Assembly (NCBI RefSeq): GCF_026341125.1
Contig: NZ_JAPEOR010000001.1
Span: 1,364,001 to 1,428,000 of the forward strand
Source: Streptomyces sp. NBC_01142
Lineage (GTDB): Bacteria; Actinomycetota; Actinomycetes; Streptomycetales; Streptomycetaceae
Length of the DNA stretch: 64,000 bases
Direction of reading: 5' to 3'
Shown here in pieces: positions 45,208 to 53,044 of this stretch. The notes beneath the pieces are model-generated. The model worked only from the letters and a program-made list of their open reading frames with translations. It did no database searches and had not been told where the DNA came from. Both the position numbers and the translations under genes were made by a program. Position 1 is the first letter of the stretch; every line of letters starts with the position of its first letter.

Positions 45208-46419
45208 ATGCCCACCCGAATGAGGCTCAAAGCCTTCGCGGCCGCCGCCGCCACCACCGCTCTCGTCACGGCCGGATCGCTGTCCGCTTCCGCTCATTCC
45301 GGCCCCGTCGCCCCGGCGTCGGACCAGCGCGCCACCCCCGCCCCGCTGTACCGCTCGGCAAATGCCCTGCCGGGTCGCTACATCGTGACCCTCAGCAACG
45401 CCTCGGACCCGTTCTCGATGGTGGACCGCTTCGGTGTGAAGCCGCTCTTCACCTACAAGTCGGCGGTGCGCGGATTCGCCGCCATGCTCAGCCCGGGCCA
45501 GCTGGAGGCCGTGAGGTCGACCCTCGGGGTGGAGGCCGTCGAGCAGGACGCCAAGGTCACGGCGGTGGGGTCCAGCGGCAGCGACACGCGGTCGCCGTCC
45601 GCGTCCTGGGGGCTGGACCGCATCGACCAGCGCGACCTGCCGCTCGACAGCGACTACACCTCGGTCGGCAGCGGCGCGGGTGCCACCGCGTACATCCTCG
45701 ACACCGGCATCGAGTACGCCCACGCCGAGTTCGGCGGGCGCGCCACGTTCGGCTATGACGCCATCGGGGACGGGCGGGCCGGGAAGGACTGCCAGGGCCA
45801 CGGCACCCATGTCGCGGGCACCGTCGGTGGCAAGACGTACGGCGTCGCCCGCAAGGCCAACCTGGTCAGTGTCCGGGTTCTCGACTGCCAGGGCACGGGT
45901 ACCTGGTCGGGGGTCGTCGCCGGACTCGACTGGGTGGCCGCCAATGCCAAGCAGCCGGCCGTGCTCAACGCCTCCCTGGGCGGCTCGAAGTCCGTCGTCG
46001 TGAACAACGCCGCCACCGCCCTCTCGGACAGCGGTGTCCTGCCGGTCATCGCCGCGGGCAACGACTCGGTGGACGCCTGCACCGTCTCGCCCGCATCCGC
46101 GCTGCGCGTGGTGACCGTCGGCGCGAGCAGCAGCTTCGACGCAGAGACCGATTTCTCCAACTTCGGCGGGTGTCTGTCGCTCTACGCACCCGGCGCCGCC
46201 ATCGTCTCGGCCAAGCTCGGTGGCGGCAGCGTGGCCCTGAACGGCACGTCCATGGCCTCCCCCCACGTCGCCGGTGTTGCCGCGCTCTACAAGGCGGCGC
46301 ACCCGACGGCGCCCCCGGCGGAGGTCGCCGGGTTCCTCGACGCCGAGTCCACCAAGGATGCCCTGACCGGCATCGGCCAGGGCTCACCCAACCGACTCCT
46401 CTTCACCGCAGGACTCTGA
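45208..46419 (+). CDS. secreted subtilisin-like serine protease (S8)
   Basis: A 403-residue secreted protease. A signal peptide (residues 1-30, ending SASAH) is followed by an I9 inhibitor propeptide (GRYIVTLSNASDPFSMVDRF on) and a mature S8 domain from about residue 131. The triad is Asp165 (ILDTGIEY), His198 (CQGHGTHVAG) and Ser348 (NGTSMASPHVAG). The layout is that of proteinase K-like enzymes. GTG 45202 is an alternative start. It should digest extracellular protein. A strong hairpin follows. Confidence 0.92.
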   Translation: MPTRMRLKAFAAAAATTALVTAGSLSASAHSGPVAPASDQRATPAPLYRSANALPGRYIVTLSNASDPFSMVDRFGVKPLFTYKSAVRGFAAMLSPGQLEAVRSTLGVEAVEQDAKVTAVGSSGSDTRSPSASWGLDRIDQRDLPLDSDYTSVGSGAGATAYILDTGIEYAHAEFGGRATFGYDAIGDGRAGKDCQGHGTHVAGTVGGKTYGVARKANLVSVRVLDCQGTGTWSGVVAGLDWVAANAKQPAVLNASLGGSKSVVVNNAATALSDSGVLPVIAAGNDSVDACTVSPASALRVVTVGASSSFDAETDFSNFGGCLSLYAPGAAIVSAKLGGGSVALNGTSMASPHVAGVAALYKAAHPTAPPAEVAGFLDAESTKDALTGIGQGSPNRLLFTAGL

Positions 46420-46427
46420 ACGCACGC

Positions 46428-46458
46428 CGGCGGGGCCGGGTGGCTCCCGGCCCCGCCG
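46428..46458 (+). terminator. terminator after the S8 protease
   Basis: CGGCGGGGCCGGG (46428-46440) pairs perfectly with CCCGGCCCCGCCG (46446-46458) over a five-base loop, nine bases after the stop. There is no U-tract, and it may also stop transcription from the convergent YceI gene. Confidence 0.75.
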
Positions 46459-46470
46459 TGGCGGTGCATG

Positions 46471-46530
46471 CGGTACGGATCAGGTCCGTTCGGTACGGAT
46501 CAGGTGCGCCCGGTACGGATCAGGCCTGGG
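46471..46530 (+). repeat. three tandem 20-base repeats
   Basis: CGGTACGGATCAGG begins at 46471, 46491 and 46511, an exact 20-base period, with each core followed by six variable bases. The third copy runs into the stop codon and last codons of the convergent YceI gene. Confidence 0.85.
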
Positions 46531-47137
46531 GGGCGGACTTGATCGCCGAGATGTCAAAGGTCAGCTTGACCTTGTCGCTGACCATCACGCCGCCGGTCTC
46601 CAGCGCCGCGTTCCAGGTCAGGCCCCAGTCGGAGCGCAGGATCTGCGCGCTGCCCTCGAAGCCGACGCGCTCATTGCCGTACACGTCGGTGGCGGAACCG
46701 TTGAACTCCAGGTCGATGGAGAGCGGGCGCGTGACGTCCTTGATCGTCAGGTCGCCGGTGATGCGGTAGGTGTCGCCGCCGAGCTGCTCCGCGGTCGTCG
46801 AGCGGAACGTCATCAGGGGGAACTTCTCGGCGTCGAAGAAGTCGCCGCTGCGCAGGTGGCCGTCGCGGTCGGGCATGCCGGTGTCCACGGTGGCGATCGT
46901 GACGTCGATCGAGGCGGTGGAACGGGCCGGGTCCGCGCCGTCCAGGTGGAGGCTGCCCTCGAATTCGCCGAAGGAGCCGCGCACATTGGTGACCATCGCG
47001 TGGCGGACGGTGAAGCCGATGCTGCTGTGGGCCGGGTCGATGGTGTAGTCGCCGGTCAGCGCTGCCAGCGCCGGGTCCACCTCGAGGGTGGCGGTGGCGG
47101 CCGGGGCGTTGTCGTTCTTGCGGTTGAACAGAGCCAT
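46520..47137 (-). CDS. YceI family lipocalin-like protein
   Basis: A 205-residue YceI-fold protein, a beta-barrel that binds polyisoprenoid or amide lipids in known homologues. TGDYTIDPAHSSIGFTVRHA then MVTNVRGSFGEFEG is the standard start. GDLTIKDVTRPLSIDLEFNG and FDISAIK are later family motifs. It has no signal peptide, so it is likely cytosolic, as for many actinobacterial members. ATG 47137 follows GAGGAGGAG. Two matching AT-rich elements upstream suggest specific control. Confidence 0.88.
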   Translation of the reverse strand: MALFNRKNDNAPAATATLEVDPALAALTGDYTIDPAHSSIGFTVRHAMVTNVRGSFGEFEGSLHLDGADPARSTASIDVTIATVDTGMPDRDGHLRSGDFFDAEKFPLMTFRSTTAEQLGGDTYRITGDLTIKDVTRPLSIDLEFNGSATDVYGNERVGFEGSAQILRSDWGLTWNAALETGGVMVSDKVKLTFDISAIKSAPQA

Positions 47138-47167
47138 GGCTCCTCCTCGGGTGGGGGTGGGTCGAGG

Positions 47168-47219
47168 TTGTTTAACCTTCAACGAGGTCTACCGTAACCC
47201 CATCTTGTTCAAGTTTCAA
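47168..47219 (-). promoter_or_regulatory. paired operators upstream of yceI
   Basis: TTGTTTAACCTTCAA (47168-47182) and TTGTTCAAGTTTCAA (47205-47219) share 12 of 15 bases (TTGTTYAANNTTCAA) and are 37 bases apart. AT-rich repeats of this kind are unusual here and resemble MarR-type binding sites. Confidence 0.5.
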
Positions 47220-47368
47220 CCTCTGTGTCCACGTGTCTGCCCCTGCCAGGAAAATCCACTCCGCTCTCGGGGTGCTCGCGCGCGTCTCGGGCGCGCTCCT
47301 TCTCTGCTGCGACGGCTGCCGCATGGGGTGTGCGGGTGCCCGGGCGCCGTCCCGGGCACCCGTATGTG

Positions 47369-48598
47369 TCACGAGCCGACGGTCACCGTGAAGCGCCGAG
47401 GGTTGCCGTCGTGGGCCGCACCCGAGACGTCGGGCTGTCCGTCGGGGCGGACGTCGTCGTACGGGAAGGCGTAGCCGATCGGGGTGTGGGCGTGCAGCAC
47501 GCGCGCGAAGTGGTTGGTGGCCGGATCGCGGTAGTAGTCGGCCGCCGTCGCGCCGTTCGGCTGGTCGGGGTGGGTCAGCAGGGTCGTGCGGTTGAATCCG
47601 GCGGCGAGCCTGGCCAGCAGGGCCTTCTTGTCGTCGGGGTCGCCGGGGTTGTTGGCGAAGGGCCCGTGGTTGCAGGTGAAGACGTCCTTCGAGGTGGGCT
47701 TGGCGAAGGCGTGGCCGCCGGTGAACGTCATGACGTCGCCGCTGACCCGCCCGGTGCGCACACCGCGCCCGCCCTGGAGATCGATCCGCAGATCGGTGGA
47801 GCGGTACTTCTGCCAGACCTGGTTGATGTAGCCGTCGAAGACGTCCCGGAAGGGCATCTGGGCGGGGCGGTCGAAGTACGGGGCCATCAGGTTCTGCGGT
47901 GAGATCACCCGCAGCACCTGCCCGCCCGAGCCGCGGATGACCAGCTTGTCCCAGGGCCGGCCGTCGCGCCCCGCCTGGGCGACAAGGTCGTCGGCGATCT
48001 TCTGCAGAGCCCCGGCGGGGAGGGGTGCGACCCGGTGGGTGGCATCACCGGTGAGGGTGAGACCGATGGGAAGGGCGGTCACCAGGTCGACGTAGCTGAT
48101 GTTGGCGTACAGCTGCTGCGGGTTGAAGGTGAACTCGGCGAACGACCAGGTGCGGCCGTAGTTGGCGTCGGAAGGTGTGGCGAAGGCCGGTTCCACCAGG
48201 GCGGGGCCGGGGTTGAGGAAGAAGTCCAGCTTGTTGTCGCGTACGAAGTACACGCGGGCGCCGAACATCTGGGGCAGGGTCAGCACGACCGGGCCCGAGC
48301 CCGCCGGGCGCAGCGGGATGGCGCAGTCGACAGGGAGCGGAGTCTGGGGTGCGGAGGGCGACTGCGGGTAGTAGACGCCGCCGCCCGGGCGCAGCAGCAC
48401 CCAGCGTCCGGTGCCCTGCTCGTGGCCGGTCACATAGGCGCGGACCGTGCCGGGCAGGGACTTGTTCTCCAGGGCCAGTTCGCAGGTGGGGGGCGCCGCC
48501 GCCTTGGCGCGAGGGCTGAGAGCGCTTCCCCAGGCGGGGTAGGTGAGTGCCGTCGCCGCGGCGGCGGTGCCGGACAGGAACATTCTGCGGGATATCAC
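47369..48598 (-). CDS. GH64 family secreted beta-1,3-glucanase
   Basis: A 409-residue secreted enzyme of glycoside hydrolase family 64, which releases laminaripentaose from beta-1,3-glucan. The predicted acid Glu155 (WSFAEFTFN) and base Asp171 (ANISYVDLV) align in spacing with the catalytic pair of the known Streptomyces enzyme. The N-terminus has a Tat-like RR motif (ISRRMFLSG) and a hydrophobic core. GTG 48598 follows AGGAG at seven bases. It is divergent from the GH101 gene, with a LacI-type palindrome at its promoter. Confidence 0.88.
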   Translation of the reverse strand: MISRRMFLSGTAAAATALTYPAWGSALSPRAKAAAPPTCELALENKSLPGTVRAYVTGHEQGTGRWVLLRPGGGVYYPQSPSAPQTPLPVDCAIPLRPAGSGPVVLTLPQMFGARVYFVRDNKLDFFLNPGPALVEPAFATPSDANYGRTWSFAEFTFNPQQLYANISYVDLVTALPIGLTLTGDATHRVAPLPAGALQKIADDLVAQAGRDGRPWDKLVIRGSGGQVLRVISPQNLMAPYFDRPAQMPFRDVFDGYINQVWQKYRSTDLRIDLQGGRGVRTGRVSGDVMTFTGGHAFAKPTSKDVFTCNHGPFANNPGDPDDKKALLARLAAGFNRTTLLTHPDQPNGATAADYYRDPATNHFARVLHAHTPIGYAFPYDDVRPDGQPDVSGAAHDGNPRRFTVTVGS

Positions 48599-48670
48599 GG
48601 AGGAACTCCTGTGCTCGTGGGGGTGTTCACCACTCTTCCGACGGTCGGGGAAGGCGTCAATAGATGAGAC

Positions 48671-48684
48671 TGAGAGCGCTCTCA
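48671..48684 (-). promoter_or_regulatory. LacI-type operator TGAGAGCGCTCTCA
   Basis: A perfect 14-base palindrome (48671-48684), two bases from the cellobiose-regulator CebR operator TGGGAGCGCTCCCA. On the minus strand it directly follows an AT-rich TTTAT -10-like stretch of the GH64 gene. A related site TGAGAGCGCTTCCC is at 48517-48530, inside the start of that gene. Confidence 0.75.
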
Positions 48685-48816
48685 TAAAGTTTGCCACTTC
48701 AGAAGTTGGCGTCCGGGAAGGGGACTTGGACTAACGCGCGGGGGTTGTTGGACTGCTGGCCGCCGCGGCGTCCGACTTCGTTGACGGTGGTGAGAGCGGA
48801 GGACTACTCAGTCCCC

Positions 48817-51800
48817 ATGCCAGTCCCGAAGCCAGTCCCCACGCCAGCCCCGACGCCAGCCCCCATGCCGGTTGCCGAGCCTGTTCCCAGGCCGGTCCCC
48901 ATGTCGCGAAGAGTGCGTGCCGCGTGCGCGCTCGCCGCCGCGTCGTCCGCCGTGTTCGCCCTGGCCGGGCCCGCGCTCCCGGCGTCCGCAGTCGCGGTCG
49001 CCGCCCCCGCTGCGCCGGCCGCCCCCGCCGTCATCGGCTCCGGTCAGCTCTCGGTCGCCGTCGCCGAGGACTTCCCGCGGGTCCTCTCCTACACCGACCG
49101 GTCCAGCGGGGCCACGCTCCTCGGGAGTACGAGCCCGGTCACCGAGGTCACCCTCAACGGCACGGCGTACGCCGTGCAGTTGAAGAGCGCGCCCGTCATC
49201 AAGGCGTCGAGCGCCGCGTACAAACTGGCCTTCGGGGACCTGCCCGGCGTCGAGATCGACGCGACGCTCACCGTCTCCGGGCGGACGACCGCCTTCAAGG
49301 TGACCGGGGTCCGTGACACCGAGGCCTTCAAGGTCGCAACCCTCGACATCCCCGGCCATGACCTCGTCTCGGTCGGCAGCACGGACACCGGCGCCTCGAC
49401 CGCCTTCACCCGGCTCGACCCGGACTCGACGAGGACCGCGGATGTGTTCGGCACGGTGACCGGGGAGACTCCGGCGGACTCCGCGCCCGTGGGGGCCTCG
49501 TACGCCTTGGTCAACACCGACGAGCTGGCCGCGGCCGTCGAGTCGAACTCCTCCTACGACAAGCCGGGCGGCGCGACGGGCGGCGACGACGCGCGCTTTT
49601 GGCACCGGGCCCGCAAGGCCGGGGACGGCAGCACACGCGTCGGCGTCTGGTCCGGGCAGTGGACCTACCGGGGGAGCGGTGCCCCGAGCCCCGAGAGCGG
49701 CAAGGACCTCCCCTGGGCGAAGGTCGTCGTCACGCCCGACGCCAACGGCGACAACAAGGTCGACTGGCAGGACGGCGCCGTCGCCTTCCGCACCATCGGA
49801 GTCAAGGCGCCGGGCGGTGAGCAGACCCCGGACCGCGTGATCACCCATATTCCGTTCAACTTCGCCAGCCAGGCCACCCACCCCTTCCTCCGTACCCTCG
49901 ACGACGTCAAGCGGATCTCACTCGCCACCGACGGGCTCGGCCAGCTGGCGGTGCTCAAGGGGTACGGCTCCGAGGGCCACGACTCGGCGCACCCCGACTA
50001 CGGGGGCAACTACAACAAGCGGGCCGGGGGACTCGCGGACCTCAACACGCTGCTGAAGGCCGGCAAGAAGTGGGGCGCGGCCTTCGGCGTGCATGTGAAC
50101 GCCACCGAGTCGTACCCCGAGGCGAAGAACTTCAGCGAGAGCCTCGTCGACAAGAGCAAGCCCGGCTGGAACTGGCTGAACCAGAGCTACTACATCGACC
50201 AGCGCCGCGACATCAACAGCGGTGATCTGGCGCGCAGATTCCAGCAGCTGAGGGACGAGACCGACCGTAATCTCTCCTTCCTCTACATCGATGTGTACTA
50301 CTCCCACGGCTGGATCGCCGACAAGACGGTGCAGGCCGTGCAGAAGCAGGGCTGGAACGTCGGCACCGAGTGGGCCGACAAGTTCGAGCGGGCTTCGCTC
50401 TGGTCGCACTGGGCCAACGACCTGGACTACGGCGGGGCCACCAACAAGGGCCTCAACTCCCGGATCATCCGGTTCATCCGCAACGGCGAGAAGGACATCT
50501 GGAACAACCACCCCGTCCTGGGCCAGACGGCCCTCCAAGACTTCGAGGGCTGGACCGGAGAGACCGACTGGAACGCCTTCTACGACAACATCTGGCAGCG
50601 CAATCTCCCCGCCAAGTACCTCCAGCAGCAGCAGATCACCCGCTGGGACGGGAACGAGATCCGATTCACCGGCGATGTGCGCGGCACGGTCGAGAACGGC
50701 CGGCGCACCTTCTACGACCACGGGCGCAAGGTGCTCGAAGGCGACGCCTATCTGCTGCCGTGGGACGGCGGCAAGAAGCTGTACCACTACAACAAGGCCG
50801 GTGGTACGAGCAGTTGGGCCGCGACGGGCGGGTCGAGATACACCGTGTACAAGCTCACCGACAACGGGCGGGTGAAGACCGGCACGGTCAGGGCCGTGGG
50901 GGGCAAGGTGACGCTCAAGGCCGAGGCGGGACAGCCGTACGTCCTCCACCCGGACCGTGCGCCGGCCTCCCGGGACCCGCGGTGGGGCGAGGGCGGCGCG
51001 GTCGCCGACCCCGGCTTCAACGACGCCGGTCTGGACGACTGGACCCGGCGCGGCAGGGCCGCCCGCGACACCGACGGCAAGGGCCGCAACAGCGCCGTAC
51101 TGAGTGGCACCCCCACCGCCTCGGTCGCGCAGCGGCTGACCGGGCTCACTCCGGGCGCCCGGTACACCGCGTCCGCCTGGATCGAGGTGCAGCCCGGCAA
51201 GGAGCGCCGTACGACCCTCTCGGCCGGTGGTGCGTCCGTGTCCGTGGCGCGCTCGACCGCGAAGGACCAGGTCGCGGCGTCCGACCGGCACGGTACGTAC
51301 TTCCAGCGCGCCAAGGTGAGCTTCACCGCGCCGGGCGGCGGGACCACCCTGAAGGTGGAGGCGGCGGGCGGGAGTCCAGCGGCGGTTCGCGTCGATGACG
51401 TACGGGTGGTCAAGAACGCACCGGCGACCGGGCCGGGCGCGGTCGTGTACGAGGACTTCGAGGCCGTCGACCAGGGATGGGGCCCCTTCCTCAAGGGGGA
51501 TGCGGGCGGGGTCACCGACCCCCGCACCCACATCGCGCAGAAGCACGCCCCCTACACCCAGGCCGGCTGGAACGGAAAGCTCGTCGACGACGTGCTGGGC
51601 GGCGGCGAGTCCCTCAAGTCCCATGAGGAGAACAGCGGGCTGGTCTACCGCACCGCGCCCTGGTCGGTGCCCATGAAGAACGGGCACAGCTACCGGGTCG
51701 CGTACGACTACCAGTCGAGCCACGCGGCCGCGTACGAGTGGGTCACCGGCTACGACCGGATCGGCGCGGACGGCGTCCCGGCCTCGGTCGAGACCCGTCG

Positions 51801-52749
51801 TACCCCGATCGGGCAGCAGAGGACGACCGGCCACTTCGCCCAGACCGTCACGGCAGGCTGCGGCGACACCTGGGCCGGGCTGCGCAAGCGCGCGGACGCC
51901 CCGGACGGCGCGGACTTCGTCCTGGACGGCTTCACCGTCACCGACCTCGGCCCGGCGGCCGGGCAGGCGGCGTGCGGCACGCTGGGTCTGGCTGCGGGGG
52001 AGACCCTGGAGCCCGGCCGGAAGAACGAGGTCAGGGCCACGTTCACCAACTACGAGGCGCAGGCGGCGACCGGTGTCTCGGTCGGCCTCACGCTGCCCGA
52101 CGGATGGACGGCCGAACCCGCCGGTCCGGTGGCCTTCGCATCGGTCGCGCCGGGTGCCCGGGTCACCGCGACCTGGCAGGTGGGGGTGCCGGTGGACGCC
52201 GAGTACCGGACGTACCCGGTGAGTTCGGCGGCGACGTACGCGGTCGGCGGGGCTTCCCGCGAGCTCGGCGCACAGACGTCCGTACGCACCCTGCCGCCGC
52301 CGCCCACCGCGGATGCCTGGGCGAGCGACATCGACTGGACCTCGGCGGAGAGCGGCTGGGGGCCGGTGGAGCGCGATCTGTCCAACGGCGGGCAGGGCGG
52401 GGGCGACGGCACCCCGCTGAAGATCGGCTCAGTGGCGTACGAGAAGGGCCTCGGCAGCCACGCTCCGGCGAAGATCCGCTACTTCCTGGGCGGGAAGTGC
52501 ACCTCCTTCACCGCCGAGGTGGGCGTGGACGATGTCCAGGCGTCGCGCGGCAGCGTGCGGTTCGGCGTGCTGGCGGACGGGAGCGAGAAGGTGAGGTCGC
52601 CGGTCCTGACGGCCGCCGACGCCGCCTGGCCGCTCACTGCGGACGTCACCGGCGCCTCCTACGTCGAGCTGGTCGTGGGCGACGGCGGGGACGGGAACGG
52701 CAACGACCACGCCGACTGGGGCAGTGCGCGCTTCCGGTGCGGCAGGTGA
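48817..52749 (+). CDS. GH101 endo-alpha-N-acetylgalactosaminidase, multidomain
   Basis: A 1310-residue secreted enzyme that removes the core-1 disaccharide from mucin-type O-glycans. The nucleophile Asp492 (FLYIDVYYSHGW) and acid/base Glu518 (NVGTEWADKFE) are visible. After the catalytic core come a carbohydrate-binding beta-sandwich (about 730-870), a further module (880-1045), an NEW3-like domain (about 1050-1150) and a C-terminal NPCBM module (about 1170-1310). The true start is uncertain. ATG 48817 has GGAGGA 13 bases upstream but adds a 28-residue PVPKPVPTPAP-type leader; ATG 48901 (MSRRVRAAC) gives a normal signal peptide but no site. Confidence 0.87.
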   Translation: MPVPKPVPTPAPTPAPMPVAEPVPRPVPMSRRVRAACALAAASSAVFALAGPALPASAVAVAAPAAPAAPAVIGSGQLSVAVAEDFPRVLSYTDRSSGATLLGSTSPVTEVTLNGTAYAVQLKSAPVIKASSAAYKLAFGDLPGVEIDATLTVSGRTTAFKVTGVRDTEAFKVATLDIPGHDLVSVGSTDTGASTAFTRLDPDSTRTADVFGTVTGETPADSAPVGASYALVNTDELAAAVESNSSYDKPGGATGGDDARFWHRARKAGDGSTRVGVWSGQWTYRGSGAPSPESGKDLPWAKVVVTPDANGDNKVDWQDGAVAFRTIGVKAPGGEQTPDRVITHIPFNFASQATHPFLRTLDDVKRISLATDGLGQLAVLKGYGSEGHDSAHPDYGGNYNKRAGGLADLNTLLKAGKKWGAAFGVHVNATESYPEAKNFSESLVDKSKPGWNWLNQSYYIDQRRDINSGDLARRFQQLRDETDRNLSFLYIDVYYSHGWIADKTVQAVQKQGWNVGTEWADKFERASLWSHWANDLDYGGATNKGLNSRIIRFIRNGEKDIWNNHPVLGQTALQDFEGWTGETDWNAFYDNIWQRNLPAKYLQQQQITRWDGNEIRFTGDVRGTVENGRRTFYDHGRKVLEGDAYLLPWDGGKKLYHYNKAGGTSSWAATGGSRYTVYKLTDNGRVKTGTVRAVGGKVTLKAEAGQPYVLHPDRAPASRDPRWGEGGAVADPGFNDAGLDDWTRRGRAARDTDGKGRNSAVLSGTPTASVAQRLTGLTPGARYTASAWIEVQPGKERRTTLSAGGASVSVARSTAKDQVAASDRHGTYFQRAKVSFTAPGGGTTLKVEAAGGSPAAVRVDDVRVVKNAPATGPGAVVYEDFEAVDQGWGPFLKGDAGGVTDPRTHIAQKHAPYTQAGWNGKLVDDVLGGGESLKSHEENSGLVYRTAPWSVPMKNGHSYRVAYDYQSSHAAAYEWVTGYDRIGADGVPASVETRRTPIGQQRTTGHFAQTVTAGCGDTWAGLRKRADAPDGADFVLDGFTVTDLGPAAGQAACGTLGLAAGETLEPGRKNEVRATFTNYEAQAATGVSVGLTLPDGWTAEPAGPVAFASVAPGARVTATWQVGVPVDAEYRTYPVSSAATYAVGGASRELGAQTSVRTLPPPPTADAWASDIDWTSAESGWGPVERDLSNGGQGGGDGTPLKIGSVAYEKGLGSHAPAKIRYFLGGKCTSFTAEVGVDDVQASRGSVRFGVLADGSEKVRSPVLTAADAAWPLTADVTGASYVELVVGDGGDGNGNDHADWGSARFRCGR

Positions 52750-52807
52750 CGGAGGCGCACCGCCCTCCCCGCACCTCCACCGGGGCCCGTCCTCACACCG
52801 GGTCCGT

Positions 52808-52865
52808 CCTCAGACGCCGGACGGGCCGGCTTCGCCGGATCTGCCGGCCTCGTCGGCGATTGACG
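52808..52865. repeat. dispersed intergenic palindromic element, copy 2
   Basis: CCTCAGACGCCGG (52808-52820) and GTCGGCGATTGACG (52852-52865) are imperfect inverted arms around a GC-rich centre. The right flank (GCGCCGGGTGCGGGGCGGAG) resembles that of copy 1 at 37804-37869. It lies in the 295-base gap between GH101 and PL8. Confidence 0.6.
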
Positions 52866-52939
52866 CGCCGGGTGCGGGGCGGAGTCCCGGCGGGTCCCTG
52901 AGCGGCGCTTGCCCCTCGTGCTGACAACCCAAACCGAGG

Positions 52940-52960
52940 GGCAAGCGCTTTCCCTATTCT
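52940..52960 (+). promoter_or_regulatory. PL8 promoter with LacI-type operator
   Basis: GGCAAGCGCTTTCC (52940-52953) has the AAGCGCTT core of LacI-family operators. It directly precedes TATTCT (52955-52960), a probable -10. A second site, GTGCAAGCGCTCTCAC (53094-53109), lies inside the start of the gene. Confidence 0.6.
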
Positions 52961-53044
52961 CTGTCATGCCCATTGAGGGCGCGCGGACGGCCGTGCTACA
53001 CCAACGGGCAACCGGTCTACGCGATTTACCTACCGGAGGCTCCC

